Assembly (NCBI GenBank): GCA_017307375.1
Contig: JAFKFH010000009.1
Location: forward strand, 124,001 to 188,000
Direction of reading: 5' to 3'
DNA from: Alphaproteobacteria bacterium
Lineage (GTDB): Bacteria > Pseudomonadota > Alphaproteobacteria > Ferrovibrionales > Ferrovibrionaceae
DNA: 64,000 nucleotides
Part shown: piece after piece, positions 38,704 to 47,139 of the stretch
Position numbering within the stretch: position 1 is the first letter of the stretch
How the letters are laid out: every line of letters starts with the position of its first letter
The notes under the pieces: generated by a model
Seen by the model: the letters and a program-made list of their open reading frames with translations, nothing else
Database searches by the model: none
Told to the model about the DNA's origin: nothing
Program-made: the position numbers and the translations under genes

Positions 38704-41252
38704 CAGAACGCCCGCCGTTCCTGGCCGGCGGTAACGCGCCGGATCAGGCGTTCGAGTTCGTCGAGGGTCAGGCGGGCCGCGTCGACCACGGCGCCGCGCA
38801 GCTCGCCCGGATCGCCGGGCGTCCCGGCAACCGTGATGGTCGGGTTGAAGTGGATGACCATGCCGCCCGCCCCGCCCGGTCCGGCCCCGACGCGTGGCCC
38901 GGCACGTCCGGCGACCGGCCCGGCCTCGGCCGAGCCCTCGGCAGCGGCGGCCATCGCGGCAGCGGCGCGGGCGGCGAGCGGGCCGGTGCGGGTGATGCCG
39001 ATGGCGGCGCCCTCGGCGATATCATCGCCGAAGGCCATGAACACCCGGCTGGGCGACCTGATGCCGAGCGTGTCGGCAAACCATCCCTTGACGCCGCTGG
39101 CGATGCCGACGATGGCGTCTCGGGCCACCGTAAACTTGTTCCTGATGCCGTCGACCAGGCCGTCCACCAGGTTCTCGCCGAAGGCCCGGAATTCGCGGGG
39201 CAGCTCGGTGCCGAGCAACTGGACGACGGACGAAAACATCCCGGTGACGGTGCCGATGACGGACTGGGCAAAGGCCAGGCCGCCCTGCAGGCCGGCGACC
39301 AGGTTCCCGCCAATGGCGGCAAAGGCCCGGCCGACCCGCCGGCCGGTGTTCTCGGCTGCGCCGCCGACGTCTTCCACCGGCTCGATCAGGCGGGCAAACC
39401 ACCCGGACATGTCGCGCGCCACGCCGATCACAGAGGTGAAGGCGCCCTCGACCCGGGCAAAGGCCGGCGCCAGTGGCGCGGCGCCTTCCCGCAATCCTTC
39501 CCAAAAGCCGATGACGAACGCCTTCAGCGGCTGCCAATACTTGTAGATCGCCAGGGCCAGAACCGCGACCGCGGCGACGATCGCGCCGATCACCAGGCCG
39601 ATGGGGTTGGCGAGCATTGCCAGATTCAACGCTCGAAATCCGGCCGTCGTGCCGGCCAGCCCGCTTGTGGTCGCGATGGACTTGCCCTGCAGCACCAACA
39701 AGGCGGTGCCGAAGCTGTTGAGCGCGCCTAAGCCGGCGAACAGGCCGAAGCGCAACAACGCGACCGCCGTCCATGCACCGATAAGTCCAGCGGCCAAGCC
39801 AACGGTCCAACGCACCACGGCCGGGTTTACTTCCGCCCAGCGCTGGAAGCCCGACACGAGCGGCATGATTGCCTCGGTCGCCCGGACCAGGGGCGGCAGG
39901 AACACATTGCCGATGGTCAAGCCGATGTCGGTAAGCAGGATGCCGAGGGTTTTCGTATGCTCATTGGCCGTCTCGATGCGACGCTTGAAATCCTCGCCGA
40001 TAATGTCGCGCTCACCCGCTTGTGCGGTCTCCTTCTTCAAGTCTCGGAACTTGGGCATGTTGGCGAGGGTGGGGAGGATGAAAGACCGAGCTTGCATATC
40101 CTGAAACAGTGTGCCGAGGGCGCCGGATTCGGCCAGGCCGCGAACGACCTTCTCCCTCTCGCCCAGATCGTCGATCTTCATGGCGCGCTTCAACTCGGCG
40201 ACCGCCTCGGGGGCTTTCGTCTTCAGATAGTCCTGAAGGATCGTCATCATGCCTTCGACGGGCGTTAGCCCTTGCGCAGCGAGACGCATGAGGCTGCCTT
40301 CGAGGTTGATTCCCGCCTTCTCGAAATCCTTCTTCGTGTCCTCAGACGTAATCTTGGTCATGAAGTTTTTGAAGTTGTTCGCAGCTTCGTCGGCAGTGCC
40401 GGCACCCATGCGCGCGATCTGCAACGCGGCTCCTATCTCGGCGACGGCCTCAGAACCCGTCACGCCGAGGGATTGGTACAACGGGGCGAGCTGCGCCGCC
40501 CATTTGGCCATGTTGTTGAACTCGAACTGACCGGCTTTGCCGGCATGGGTCAACATATTGAGGGCGGCATCCGTGTCGCGAGCCTGGATGCCCAGGTTGT
40601 TCGAAAATGCGACGATGATCGACCCGATATCCTGCATGCTGGCCCGGGTAGCGGTTGCGGTCTTCGCCATCAGCGGCGCGTACCGGTTCAACTCCGCTGC
40701 ATCCTGGATGCCGCCGCGGACCAGTTCGCCGATACCGAGCGCGATTTGAGATTGGGTCTGGTTCCAGTCCCGGGCCGACTGCCGGATGGTGGCGCCCAGG
40801 CCGGCCTCCTGCGATCCGTTCATGTCGCCGGTGATGGCAATGTCGCGCATCTGGTCCTGGAAGTCGGCGGCGACGCGAACCGACTGGACTACCGGGGCGC
40901 CCACGCCCAGCCCCATGGCGATGCCGGAGCGGACATCCGCGCCGGCATTGCTGCGCATCTCGGACAGCCTGGCGCCCCGTTCCATGGCGACGTTCAGGGC
41001 CAGGGCATTGGCCTTCAGCGCCGTGATCGTCTTCCCCAGGCGGTCATATTCGCGGTTCAGCTTCTGCAGCTCGGCCTGGGGGCGCCTGGCGCCGTCGGTC
41101 AGCTTGTCGAGCGCCTGGTCCTGGCGCCTGGTCAGCGCCTCGACCGTCTTGCCGAGCTGGCTGACGGTGGCACGCGCGCCGGTGAAGGCGGCGGCGAAAC
41201 CCGAGGTCAGGGTGGCCCCGATGGCGAGGCCGACGATCATCTCTTTCGCCAC
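38703..41252 (-). CDS. Tail tape measure protein
   Basis: An 849-aa protein that sets tail length; at about 1.5 angstrom per residue this predicts a tail of roughly 125 nm. The N-terminal third is coiled coil (LGKTVEALTRRQDQALDKLT). A TP901-1-type core, hydrophobic helices (GLAAGLIGAWTAVALL, IGAIVAAVAVLALAIYKYW) and a C-terminal helical/Gly-rich region follow. It starts with GTG at 41252 behind AAGGGA. The central part has lower GC than the ends, suggesting mosaic exchange. Confidence 0.93.
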   Translation of the reverse strand: MAKEMIVGLAIGATLTSGFAAAFTGARATVSQLGKTVEALTRRQDQALDKLTDGARRPQAELQKLNREYDRLGKTITALKANALALNVAMERGARLSEMRSNAGADVRSGIAMGLGVGAPVVQSVRVAADFQDQMRDIAITGDMNGSQEAGLGATIRQSARDWNQTQSQIALGIGELVRGGIQDAAELNRYAPLMAKTATATRASMQDIGSIIVAFSNNLGIQARDTDAALNMLTHAGKAGQFEFNNMAKWAAQLAPLYQSLGVTGSEAVAEIGAALQIARMGAGTADEAANNFKNFMTKITSEDTKKDFEKAGINLEGSLMRLAAQGLTPVEGMMTILQDYLKTKAPEAVAELKRAMKIDDLGEREKVVRGLAESGALGTLFQDMQARSFILPTLANMPKFRDLKKETAQAGERDIIGEDFKRRIETANEHTKTLGILLTDIGLTIGNVFLPPLVRATEAIMPLVSGFQRWAEVNPAVVRWTVGLAAGLIGAWTAVALLRFGLFAGLGALNSFGTALLVLQGKSIATTSGLAGTTAGFRALNLAMLANPIGLVIGAIVAAVAVLALAIYKYWQPLKAFVIGFWEGLREGAAPLAPAFARVEGAFTSVIGVARDMSGWFARLIEPVEDVGGAAENTGRRVGRAFAAIGGNLVAGLQGGLAFAQSVIGTVTGMFSSVVQLLGTELPREFRAFGENLVDGLVDGIRNKFTVARDAIVGIASGVKGWFADTLGIRSPSRVFMAFGDDIAEGAAIGITRTGPLAARAAAAMAAAAEGSAEAGPVAGRAGPRVGAGPGGAGGMVIHFNPTITVAGTPGDPGELRGAVVDAARLTLDELERLIRRVTAGQERRAF

Positions 41253-41278
41253 GCGACAATCCCTTCTAGAATTCGGCC

Positions 41279-41551
41279 ATGAGCAAGCCCGACGCGACCC
41301 TGGTCAGCGATACCGTGTTCCTGGCGGTCAGCCGCGGGCTGTTCGCCGCCGCCATGGCCGGGCTGTTGTGGTTCCTGATCGCCCTGCACCCGCCGGCCTG
41401 GTGGGCGGCGGTCGCGCTGTGGGTGGTGCTGGCCGTGCCCGCCGCGCTGCTGGTGGCCCCGCTCGCTGGCGCCATCGCGCTGCTGGCAGGGACGGCGGCC
41501 TGGGTCGTGACCCTTGCCGCCGCGGCTGTCACCCGCCGTTCTCGCGCCTGA
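41279..41551 (+). CDS. Two-helix membrane protein on the opposite strand
   Basis: A 90-aa rightward ORF within the leftward late region. It has two or three TM segments (GLFAAAMAGLLWFLIAL, AAVALWVVLAVPAALLV, then AIALLAGTAAWVVTLAA) and a basic C terminus (RRSRA). The 276-bp gap between the GpE-like and tape-measure genes holds no credible leftward gene, so this is its only candidate content. The ribosome-binding site is weak. It could be a lysogenic-conversion gene with its own expression, such as an exclusion protein. Not recognised. Confidence 0.5.
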   Translation: MSKPDATLVSDTVFLAVSRGLFAAAMAGLLWFLIALHPPAWWAAVALWVVLAVPAALLVAPLAGAIALLAGTAAWVVTLAAAAVTRRSRA

Positions 41552-41651
41552 CCTGCCGGGCGGCCTGCTCGATCCACATCACGAAATCCTCGATCGTCAA
41601 GGCGTCGATCTCGCTGGGCTGAAAGCGGAACCATCGGGCGAGCAAGCCCAT
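41529..41651 (-). CDS. GpE-like tail protein, second frame of the tail assembly chaperone
   Basis: The 40-aa stretch from the ATG at 41651 (MGLLARWFRFQPSEIDALTI...) has the GpE look of P2-type phages. The same frame is open upstream to about 41765 and overlaps the end of the preceding gene in the +1 (or -2) frame. In contractile phages the pair is joined by programmed frameshifting to make a G-GT-like chaperone. Either that or internal initiation can express it. Just 22 nt separate the first-frame stop from this ATG. Confidence 0.65.
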   Translation of the reverse strand: MGLLARWFRFQPSEIDALTIEDFVMWIEQAARQVRRENGG

Positions 41652-41673
41652 GCCGTCGGCGATATCGGCGGGC

Positions 41674-41934
41674 CTACATCCCGAGGAAATCGCGAAATCG
41701 AAGCTGGATCTTGCGGAAGTCGGCGGCGTCGATCTCGTCGAAGTCCTCGGGCACCAGGCCGGCAAGATGGGCCATCAGCCCGAGTTCCTGGGAGAGATCA
41801 TCCGATCCGAAATCCTTCATGCGGCGCAGGTCGCGGACCTTGGCCCGGCGCATGGTCACGCTGGTGAGCTGGACCCCGGCCGCGGTGGTGATCGGCCGGG
41901 TCAGGGAGATCGGGGTATCGGTGGCGTCGGTCAT
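41674..41934 (-). CDS. Phage tail assembly chaperone, first frame (gp41/TAC-like)
   Basis: An 86-aa protein. The N-terminal SLTRPITTAAGVQLTSVTMR and the middle KVRDLRRMKDFGSDDLSQ are typical of tail assembly chaperones placed between the tail tube and tape measure. The start at 41934 is preferred over 41964. Its 3' end overlaps the GpE-like frame. It protects the tape measure protein before tube assembly. Confidence 0.85.
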   Translation of the reverse strand: MTDATDTPISLTRPITTAAGVQLTSVTMRRAKVRDLRRMKDFGSDDLSQELGLMAHLAGLVPEDFDEIDAADFRKIQLRFRDFLGM

Positions 41935-41991
41935 CTGGGGCTCCGGGTTGAGGTGGCGCCTCATCCTGGCCCGGCCCGGCCCGGCCGACAG

Positions 41992-42010
41992 CTAAACGGG
42001 TTTACGAAAG
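41992..42010. other. AT-rich palindromic element between tube and chaperone genes
   Basis: In the 129-bp gap between the tail tube and chaperone genes lies GCTAAACGGGTTTACGAAA, with the near palindrome TAAACGGGTTTA. It resembles the other TAAA-CGG-TTTA elements in this phage, and could be a promoter or processing site for the tape measure transcript. Weak evidence. Confidence 0.3.
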
Positions 42011-42063
42011 CAAGACGCCCCGGGGAACCGGGGCGCCTGGTCGCGATCGAGAATGGCGGGCGA

Positions 42064-42585
42064 TCAGCCGCCGATATTGGTCCGGTACTGGTCGAGCAGG
42101 TCGACGCCGCGGACCTTGAAGATGTTGGCGAGGTAGTCGAGTTCGAGCACGTCCTGGCCGTCGATCACCTGCTTGATATAGGTCGCGGTGAAGGTGGAAG
42201 CGAACTCGGCGTTGTCGTGCTGCTTGTAGGTGCCGAGCGGGTTCTTCTTGAACATGACGGTCAGGAAGGTGGCAAGCGCGGTCTGGGCCGTCCGGCCGCC
42301 CGAGCCATAGGTCTCGATCGACGAACGGCACTGAAGCTGCACCGCCTGGAACGGGTTGGCCATCGCGCGGGCCGCTTCCTCGTAGAGCGAGTTCCATTTG
42401 ATCTCGCCTTCGAGCTTGTCGAAGCCGGCCGGCAGTTCGATCTTGCCGACCATGCCGATGGCCTTGTGCTCCTGCATGATCGCCGAGATGTCCGGCAGCT
42501 TCACTTCCTCGGCCCGGCCGAGCAGGTTGGCGCCGTCGATGTAGATGTTGGCATTGACGATCCGGTTGACCTGGATCTTGGCCAT
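42064..42585 (-). CDS. Major tail tube protein (P2 FII-like)
   Basis: A 173-aa tube subunit. Family features are the N terminus NRIVNANIYIDGANLLGRAEEVKLPDI and GYVGKIELP-like VGKIELPAGFDKLEGEIKW (short motifs), and LGTYKQHDNAEF. It builds the inner tube inside the sheath. It is 16 nt downstream of the sheath gene. Confidence 0.93.
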   Translation of the reverse strand: MAKIQVNRIVNANIYIDGANLLGRAEEVKLPDISAIMQEHKAIGMVGKIELPAGFDKLEGEIKWNSLYEEAARAMANPFQAVQLQCRSSIETYGSGGRTAQTALATFLTVMFKKNPLGTYKQHDNAEFASTFTATYIKQVIDGQDVLELDYLANIFKVRGVDLLDQYRTNIGG

Positions 42586-42601
42586 GGGGCGGTTCTCCCG
42601 T

Positions 42602-44023
42602 TCAGGTGGCGAGCTGGCGCAGCAGCTCGATATCGATGAAGCTTTCGAAGCTGATGCGCTCGGCCGGGGGCGGCGGCATGAAGGCGACGCTGAAGGTCAG
42701 ATGGCCGAGCGCCACTTCGGTCGGGGGGTTCCGGGCCGCGTCGTAGGTGCAACTGCCGTCGATCAGGGCACCGCGGCCGATCAGGGTGCGGATGAAGGCG
42801 TTGACCGATTCGGTGATCGCGTCGATCAGCGCCCGGGTGATCGGACGGTCCATGAACTGCAGCATCGCGTACTCGACCGACTCATGCAGGATGTCGGCGG
42901 TGCGCCGGACGCTGATGAAGTTCTTGGGGTGGCTGACGCTGGGCCAGGCCGCCGACCGGTTGCCCCAGGTGCGGACGCCGGTGCCGAACGAGTTGAAGAC
43001 GGTGACCACACCCGCCTCGTTGAGCAGGTTGGCTTCCGACTGCGGATCGTTGATGCCGGCGGTCAACAACCGCTCGACCCCGACGATGCCCTTGATCTCT
43101 GTGTTCGAGGGCGACCACCAGTAGCCGTTCTCATTGTCCTTGGCCGCCATCACCCCGGCGAGGCGCTGCGAGTAGGGTTCGAGGCGATCCTGGCCGGTCG
43201 CGGTGTCGTAGACCTTGAGATGCGGATAGCAGAGGATCGCCCGCTCGGACGAGGTGTTGAAGTTGATGGTACCGCTGGGGCCGCGACCGGCGAGAACCTG
43301 GGCGACCGTGGCGCCGACAGGCGCGTCCACCAGAGCGACGGCCCGAAGCCTGGCGGCAACCGCGATCAGCTCGGCCGACACCGCGGCCTGGGTCGCATAG
43401 CCCGGCGCAATCAGGATCTTGGCCGAGAAGCCGAACAGATTGTGGGTGTCCAGCAGCGCCTTCAGCCCGGTCCGCCGCCCGGCGCCGTCGATCGCGCCGA
43501 TGATCTCGGCCGTCGTCACCTTGGACGGATCGGCATAGGCGTAGGTCACCTTCAGCGCCGCCCCCGCCGCGATCGTGCCCGAGGCGATGCGGCTGATCTT
43601 GCCGGTCGCGGGATCGGCGGTGTAGTCTGTGCCGAGGACATAGGTCACGGTGCCCCCGGTGTTCGTGACCGTCGCGGCGCCGACCCAATAGGGCTTCGCG
43701 GTCTGCCCGACGTCGCCAGTCAGCGTCACCGCCTCGGCCGCCACGCTCGTCTTGTGGACGGACGGGTCGAGGACATTCACCACGATCACGGTCCCGGCGC
43801 CCTGGTCGAAGATCGCGTCGAGCGCCTGGGGAATCGAGAAGCCCGGGACGGCGCTGCCGAAAGTCGCGGCGTCGCGGTCGGAAAGCGCCAGGGTGGCCGT
43901 GTTGACCGGCCCCAGGGGGGCGGTGCCGACCAGCCCGATCACCGCGCTCTTGACCTCGCGGATGGGACGGGCGCCGCGCTCGATCTCGATGGTTTCGACG
44001 CCATGCAGGAAGTTCGCCGCCAT
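42602..44023 (-). CDS. Contractile tail sheath protein (P2 FI-like)
   Basis: A 473-aa sheath protein. The N-terminal HGVETIEIERGARPIREVKSAVIGLVGTAP and the C-terminal RTADILHESVEYAMLQFMDRPIT (short motifs) are the conserved sheath handle and core. The middle contains an inserted Ig-like region (VTYVLGTDYTADPATGKIS). Contraction drives the tube into the host. It is 3 nt downstream of the 62-aa gene. Confidence 0.94.
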   Translation of the reverse strand: MAANFLHGVETIEIERGARPIREVKSAVIGLVGTAPLGPVNTATLALSDRDAATFGSAVPGFSIPQALDAIFDQGAGTVIVVNVLDPSVHKTSVAAEAVTLTGDVGQTAKPYWVGAATVTNTGGTVTYVLGTDYTADPATGKISRIASGTIAAGAALKVTYAYADPSKVTTAEIIGAIDGAGRRTGLKALLDTHNLFGFSAKILIAPGYATQAAVSAELIAVAARLRAVALVDAPVGATVAQVLAGRGPSGTINFNTSSERAILCYPHLKVYDTATGQDRLEPYSQRLAGVMAAKDNENGYWWSPSNTEIKGIVGVERLLTAGINDPQSEANLLNEAGVVTVFNSFGTGVRTWGNRSAAWPSVSHPKNFISVRRTADILHESVEYAMLQFMDRPITRALIDAITESVNAFIRTLIGRGALIDGSCTYDAARNPPTEVALGHLTFSVAFMPPPPAERISFESFIDIELLRQLAT

Positions 44024-44026
44024 GGA

Positions 44027-44215
44027 TCAATCCTTCTTCTTGGCCGGCTTGTGCTCGGCGCTGGCGATGGGGGTCAGGTGGCCGAGCGCAACCAGGGTGC
44101 GGACGTAATCGGCGTCCGCGGGCAAGTCGACCTCGCCGCCAGGGTTCAGCACGACGTCGCCGGCATCGGCGATCGTCACGGACGCCAGCGGCCCGTCGTA
44201 GCGAAACTTCGTCAT
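44027..44215 (-). CDS. Small phage protein (Mu gp38-like position)
   Basis: A 62-aa protein, MTKFRYDGPLASVTI..., acidic middle and Lys-rich end (HKPAKKKD). In Mu a small protein gp38 is encoded between gp37 and the sheath gene; this has the same position and size. Its start overlaps the gp37-like stop by 4 nt. Function unknown. Confidence 0.7.
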   Translation of the reverse strand: MTKFRYDGPLASVTIADAGDVVLNPGGEVDLPADADYVRTLVALGHLTPIASAEHKPAKKKD

Positions 44216-44739
44216 AGGGGAACCTCGTCATGGGTGATGGTGCCGTCCGGCTGCCGGACGTATTCATGCCGGCCAAGGCCGTCATCGACGGTGGCGTGAA
44301 CCAGCGTGATGCCGGTCTCGCCATCGGCGTCCTCGACCAGTACCGACCCGCATTCCAGGTCGAAGGTGTACTGCCAAAGTCCGGCGGTCTCGCCGAGGAA
44401 CTGTTCCGCAACAGCCCGGGTCTTGGTCGCGGCACCTGGCGCCCGCCATCCGACAAGGGCCTTGCGCAACCGGGTCAGCACCACCAGCGCCCCGTCGCGG
44501 CCGTTGAGCTGCCGCAGGATCAGGGTGATGGTCACCTTGACCAGCCCCTCCTGCGCGACCAGGTCGAGATCGACCGGCGAACTGAAGCGGGTCCCTGCAT
44601 AGGAGATCAGCAGGGCGCCCTTGGGGTGGTTCAGCCGGTATGTCTCGGGCTCGTCCGGAAAGAACTCGACCGCAAAATCCGGAAACGCCTGGACCAGCCG
44701 GTTGCGGTAGGCGGTGAACAGCTCGACGGTGGCCGACAT
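44212..44739 (-). CDS. Gp37 family tail-terminator-like protein (Mu gp37)
   Basis: A 175-aa protein. The pattern SYAGTRFSSPVDLDLVAQEGLVKVTITLILRQLNG (short motif) is that of the Gp37/tail-terminator family, with the ATG at 44739 overlapping the gp36-like stop (ATGA). It should close the tail tube at the head side. The in-frame extension to 45168 is a shadow. Confidence 0.85.
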   Translation of the reverse strand: MSATVELFTAYRNRLVQAFPDFAVEFFPDEPETYRLNHPKGALLISYAGTRFSSPVDLDLVAQEGLVKVTITLILRQLNGRDGALVVLTRLRKALVGWRAPGAATKTRAVAEQFLGETAGLWQYTFDLECGSVLVEDADGETGITLVHATVDDGLGRHEYVRQPDGTITHDEVPL

Positions 44740-45176
44740 CAGTAGCGGTCCAGGACGTCGCGGTCGAAGCGGCGCGTCGGGGCACGCATCTTGACCTCGC
44801 CCGGCTCGGGCGCCGCCGGGCCGCCGGGCGAGACGCCCAGGGTGACCTTGCCGTCCCGGATCGCGACCAGCGTTTCCAGGCCCGCCTTGTAGGTGCGGGT
44901 TACAGCCTCGGGAAAGCCGTTGCCTTCCGGGCGCCGGCTGTAAAGCCAGTGGCGCGCCAGGTTCACCGCGATGTCGCGCAGCACGCCGGGAACCGGGGCC
45001 AGCGGCAGGGTATAACGACCGCGCAGATGGGCATCGATCAGCTCGTCCGCCTGGTCGACGGCGCGGGTGATGACGGCTTCGTCCGGATCGACCGCAAGGG
45101 GATCGTCGGACGAGAGGTTCACCAGCGTCGTCAGGGGGATGGACTGGCCGATGTCGGCGCGGTCGCAATAGCGCAT
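44739..45176 (-). CDS. Gp36 family head-tail protein (DUF1320)
   Basis: A 145-aa helical protein starting MRYCDRADIGQSIPLTTL. The pattern AVDQADELIDAHLRGRYTLPL and LRDIAVNLARHWLYSRR is that of the Mu gp36/DUF1320 family, a head completion or connector protein. It overlaps gp37 by one base. Confidence 0.88.
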   Translation of the reverse strand: MRYCDRADIGQSIPLTTLVNLSSDDPLAVDPDEAVITRAVDQADELIDAHLRGRYTLPLAPVPGVLRDIAVNLARHWLYSRRPEGNGFPEAVTRTYKAGLETLVAIRDGKVTLGVSPGGPAAPEPGEVKMRAPTRRFDRDVLDRY

Positions 45177-45192
45177 GATGGCCCCCCGCGCG

Positions 45193-45519
45193 TCAGCGCC
45201 AGATGCGGATGATGTCGCCGGCCGCCGCCGCGGCATCGAGGGCGAAGCCGTTCGACTTGCCCGCGGCCAGGGTGATCGCCCGCCCGGAGCCATCCGACTG
45301 CACCTCGGCCTCGACGGCGATGGCGGCGCCCGCTTCGACCAGCAGGATGCCCGACACATTGACCGACGCGGCCTCACCGCTATCGGCCTCGGTCTCGGCG
45401 ACGCCGAGCGCCTTGGCGCCGGCCGCGCAGGTCGCGCCGGTGAAGCCGGTGAAGCGGAAGCGGGCGAGCGCGGCCGTCGCCATGATGGTGGTGGTCAGGG
45501 TCGGCTGTTGCGTCTTCAC
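45193..45519 (-). CDS. Capsid decoration/cement-like protein (DUF2190-like)
   Basis: A 108-aa beta-rich protein. The pattern GVAETEADSGEAASVNVSGILLVEAGAAIAVEAEV and AITLAAGKSNGFALDAAAAAGDIIRIWR (short motifs) matches DUF2190-type capsid cement proteins. It sits just after the capsid gene, the usual place. The start at 45519 overlaps the 63-aa gene by 4 nt. Confidence 0.7.
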   Translation of the reverse strand: MKTQQPTLTTTIMATAALARFRFTGFTGATCAAGAKALGVAETEADSGEAASVNVSGILLVEAGAAIAVEAEVQSDGSGRAITLAAGKSNGFALDAAAAAGDIIRIWR

Positions 45520-45707
45520 TTCTTGGCGCCCTTCTTCCTGGTGACGGTGGTTTCATCGGCCAGTCCGTCGAGATACGTGCCGAGTTCGTCGGCCGCGTCG
45601 TCGTCGAGCTGAATGGCCGTGCCCGGCTGGTAGGTCTCGCCGTCGTGCATGATCGGCGTGTCGCCGACGCGCCACAGCCGCGCCTGGGATGCGGTGGTCT
45701 CGGTCAT
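45516..45707 (-). CDS. Small phage head-module protein of 63 aa
   Basis: Starts MTETTASQARLWRVGDTP, contains YQPGTAIQLDDDAADELGTYL and ends in Lys-rich TRKKGAKK. Not recognised. It lies 7 nt after the capsid gene and overlaps the cement-like gene. A decoration or head-completion role is possible. Confidence 0.6.
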   Translation of the reverse strand: MTETTASQARLWRVGDTPIMHDGETYQPGTAIQLDDDAADELGTYLDGLADETTVTRKKGAKK

Positions 45708-45714
45708 CGTGTCC

Positions 45715-46638
45715 TCACACGTTTGTATCGGCGATCAGGAACCCGGCATCCGGCCCGAGCAGATAGGGCCGGAAGATGTCGGTGTTGCGGATCAGTTCGA
45801 GCTTGCCGTCCTCGGTGCGGGTGTCGACCGCAGGCATGCCCCGGCGCCGGATGGTGTAGCCGTAGGCCGGCTCGTAGGGCGTGCGGCCCTCGCCGCCCCG
45901 CGCCTCGGGGACGTAGGCCAGAACGATGTTGTCGCCCCAGATATCCTTGAAGACATCCTGATCGTCGGCATAGACCGCGTTGCCGACGGCGATGTTCTTG
46001 ATCTCGAACAGCTCGCGCATCAGGTCGATGGTGACGACACCCTTCGCCGCGTACTTGATGCGGTCGAGCAGCTTGCCGTGGTTCTTCAGCACCGAATACG
46101 AGCTGGCGCCGATGATGGCGGTGTTCGGCTTGCGGCCGATCCTGGCCCGGACGGCTTCCTTGCCGGCCTCGATCACCGCGATCGGGTCCGAGGACGGATC
46201 GGTGAAGCGCGACGCGCCGGACAGCACCACCTTGTTGGATGCCGCATAGCTGGCCGGGTTCTGCGCGATGTCGGCCACCATCTTCTCGCGCCGAAGCTGA
46301 ATGCCTTCGGTCGTGACGTGGGTGGCATTCGCCTGCAGCGGGAAGGCGCTTTCCGCGTCCTCGCGATAGTCGATCGGATATTCCAGGTCGTGTTCGTCCA
46401 GCACGACATCGATACTGCCGACGCCGTCAGGACTGATGCGGTTCGACCGGGTGCGCAAGGCGCGCTCGGTATTGTAGAGGCGGAAGGCTTCCTTGCCGAA
46501 CTTGGGGATCTTCCCCCCTTCCTTCTCGACCGTGGCAATGGGCATCAGCACTTCGCTGACATAGTCGGCATTGGAGTAGCCGATGGCGAGCTGGGTCAGG
46601 ACCGGATCGACGACGCGCAGTTTGGACAGGCGGCTCAT
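45715..46638 (-). CDS. Major capsid protein
   Basis: A 307-aa capsid subunit with an HK97-like profile. Features are LPIATVEKEGGKIPKFG-type N-arm (LMPIATVEKEGGKIPKFGKE), the E-loop side DVVLDEHDLEYPIDYRED, and a C-terminal RRRGMPAVDTRTEDGKLELIR region (short motifs). It follows the protease/scaffold gene by 21 nt. Its short N terminus suggests no long cleaved arm. Confidence 0.9.
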   Translation of the reverse strand: MSRLSKLRVVDPVLTQLAIGYSNADYVSEVLMPIATVEKEGGKIPKFGKEAFRLYNTERALRTRSNRISPDGVGSIDVVLDEHDLEYPIDYREDAESAFPLQANATHVTTEGIQLRREKMVADIAQNPASYAASNKVVLSGASRFTDPSSDPIAVIEAGKEAVRARIGRKPNTAIIGASSYSVLKNHGKLLDRIKYAAKGVVTIDLMRELFEIKNIAVGNAVYADDQDVFKDIWGDNIVLAYVPEARGGEGRTPYEPAYGYTIRRRGMPAVDTRTEDGKLELIRNTDIFRPYLLGPDAGFLIADTNV

Positions 46639-46659
46639 GGTGGTTCCTCTTCTGGGGTG

Positions 46660-47139
46660 CTACTTGGCGACGCGGGCCGCCGCGACGGCGTAGGTCACCT
46701 TGTGTTCGCTGGCATAGGCGCGGATACGCTTGTCGAGCGCGATCCGCTCGGGGTCGGTGCCTTCGGCATACGAGACTTCGTCGTCGGCACCGCCGGCCGC
46801 GCGATCCTTGGTGGCCGTGTCACGAAGGGCGACGATCTCCGGCTGGTCCGAGAGGAACGACTTCAACGCCTCGGCCATCGGCTTCTTGTCGTTGCCTTCG
46901 CCGAACGACAGCGTCTCGCCGTCGCCGGCCGGGGTGGCGAGATGGTCGAGCACGGCGACGACGACATCGCGATGCTTGGGCGCCAGCTTGGCTTCCCGGG
47001 TCAGCCCCTCGGCGAATGCCAGGTTGACGTCGTGCCGCAGCGCGGCTTCCTTCGCCGCGACATCGGCGGTCATGGCCTTCAGTCGTTCCTGCAGCGTCTT
47101 GTTCTCGGCTTCGAGCCGGGCGGCTTCTTCCGGGGTCAC
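46660..47139 (-). CDS. Candidate internal scaffold start (gpZ-like)
   Basis: In frame with the protease gene. GTG at 47139 opens VTPEEAARLEAENKT, with AAGGAA ending 7 nt before it. The 159-aa product is the coiled-coil scaffold region without the protease domain. Mu gene Z uses the same internal-start arrangement. It is a prediction. Confidence 0.45.
   Translation of the reverse strand: MTPEEAARLEAENKTLQERLKAMTADVAAKEAALRHDVNLAFAEGLTREAKLAPKHRDVVVAVLDHLATPAGDGETLSFGEGNDKKPMAEALKSFLSDQPEIVALRDTATKDRAAGGADDEVSYAEGTDPERIALDKRIRAYASEHKVTYAVAAARVAK

Noticed and set aside
41266-41634. Leftward ORF opposite the two-helix membrane protein
   Set aside because: It is Ala/Thr/Arg low-complexity and looks like the shadow of the hydrophobic rightward frame.
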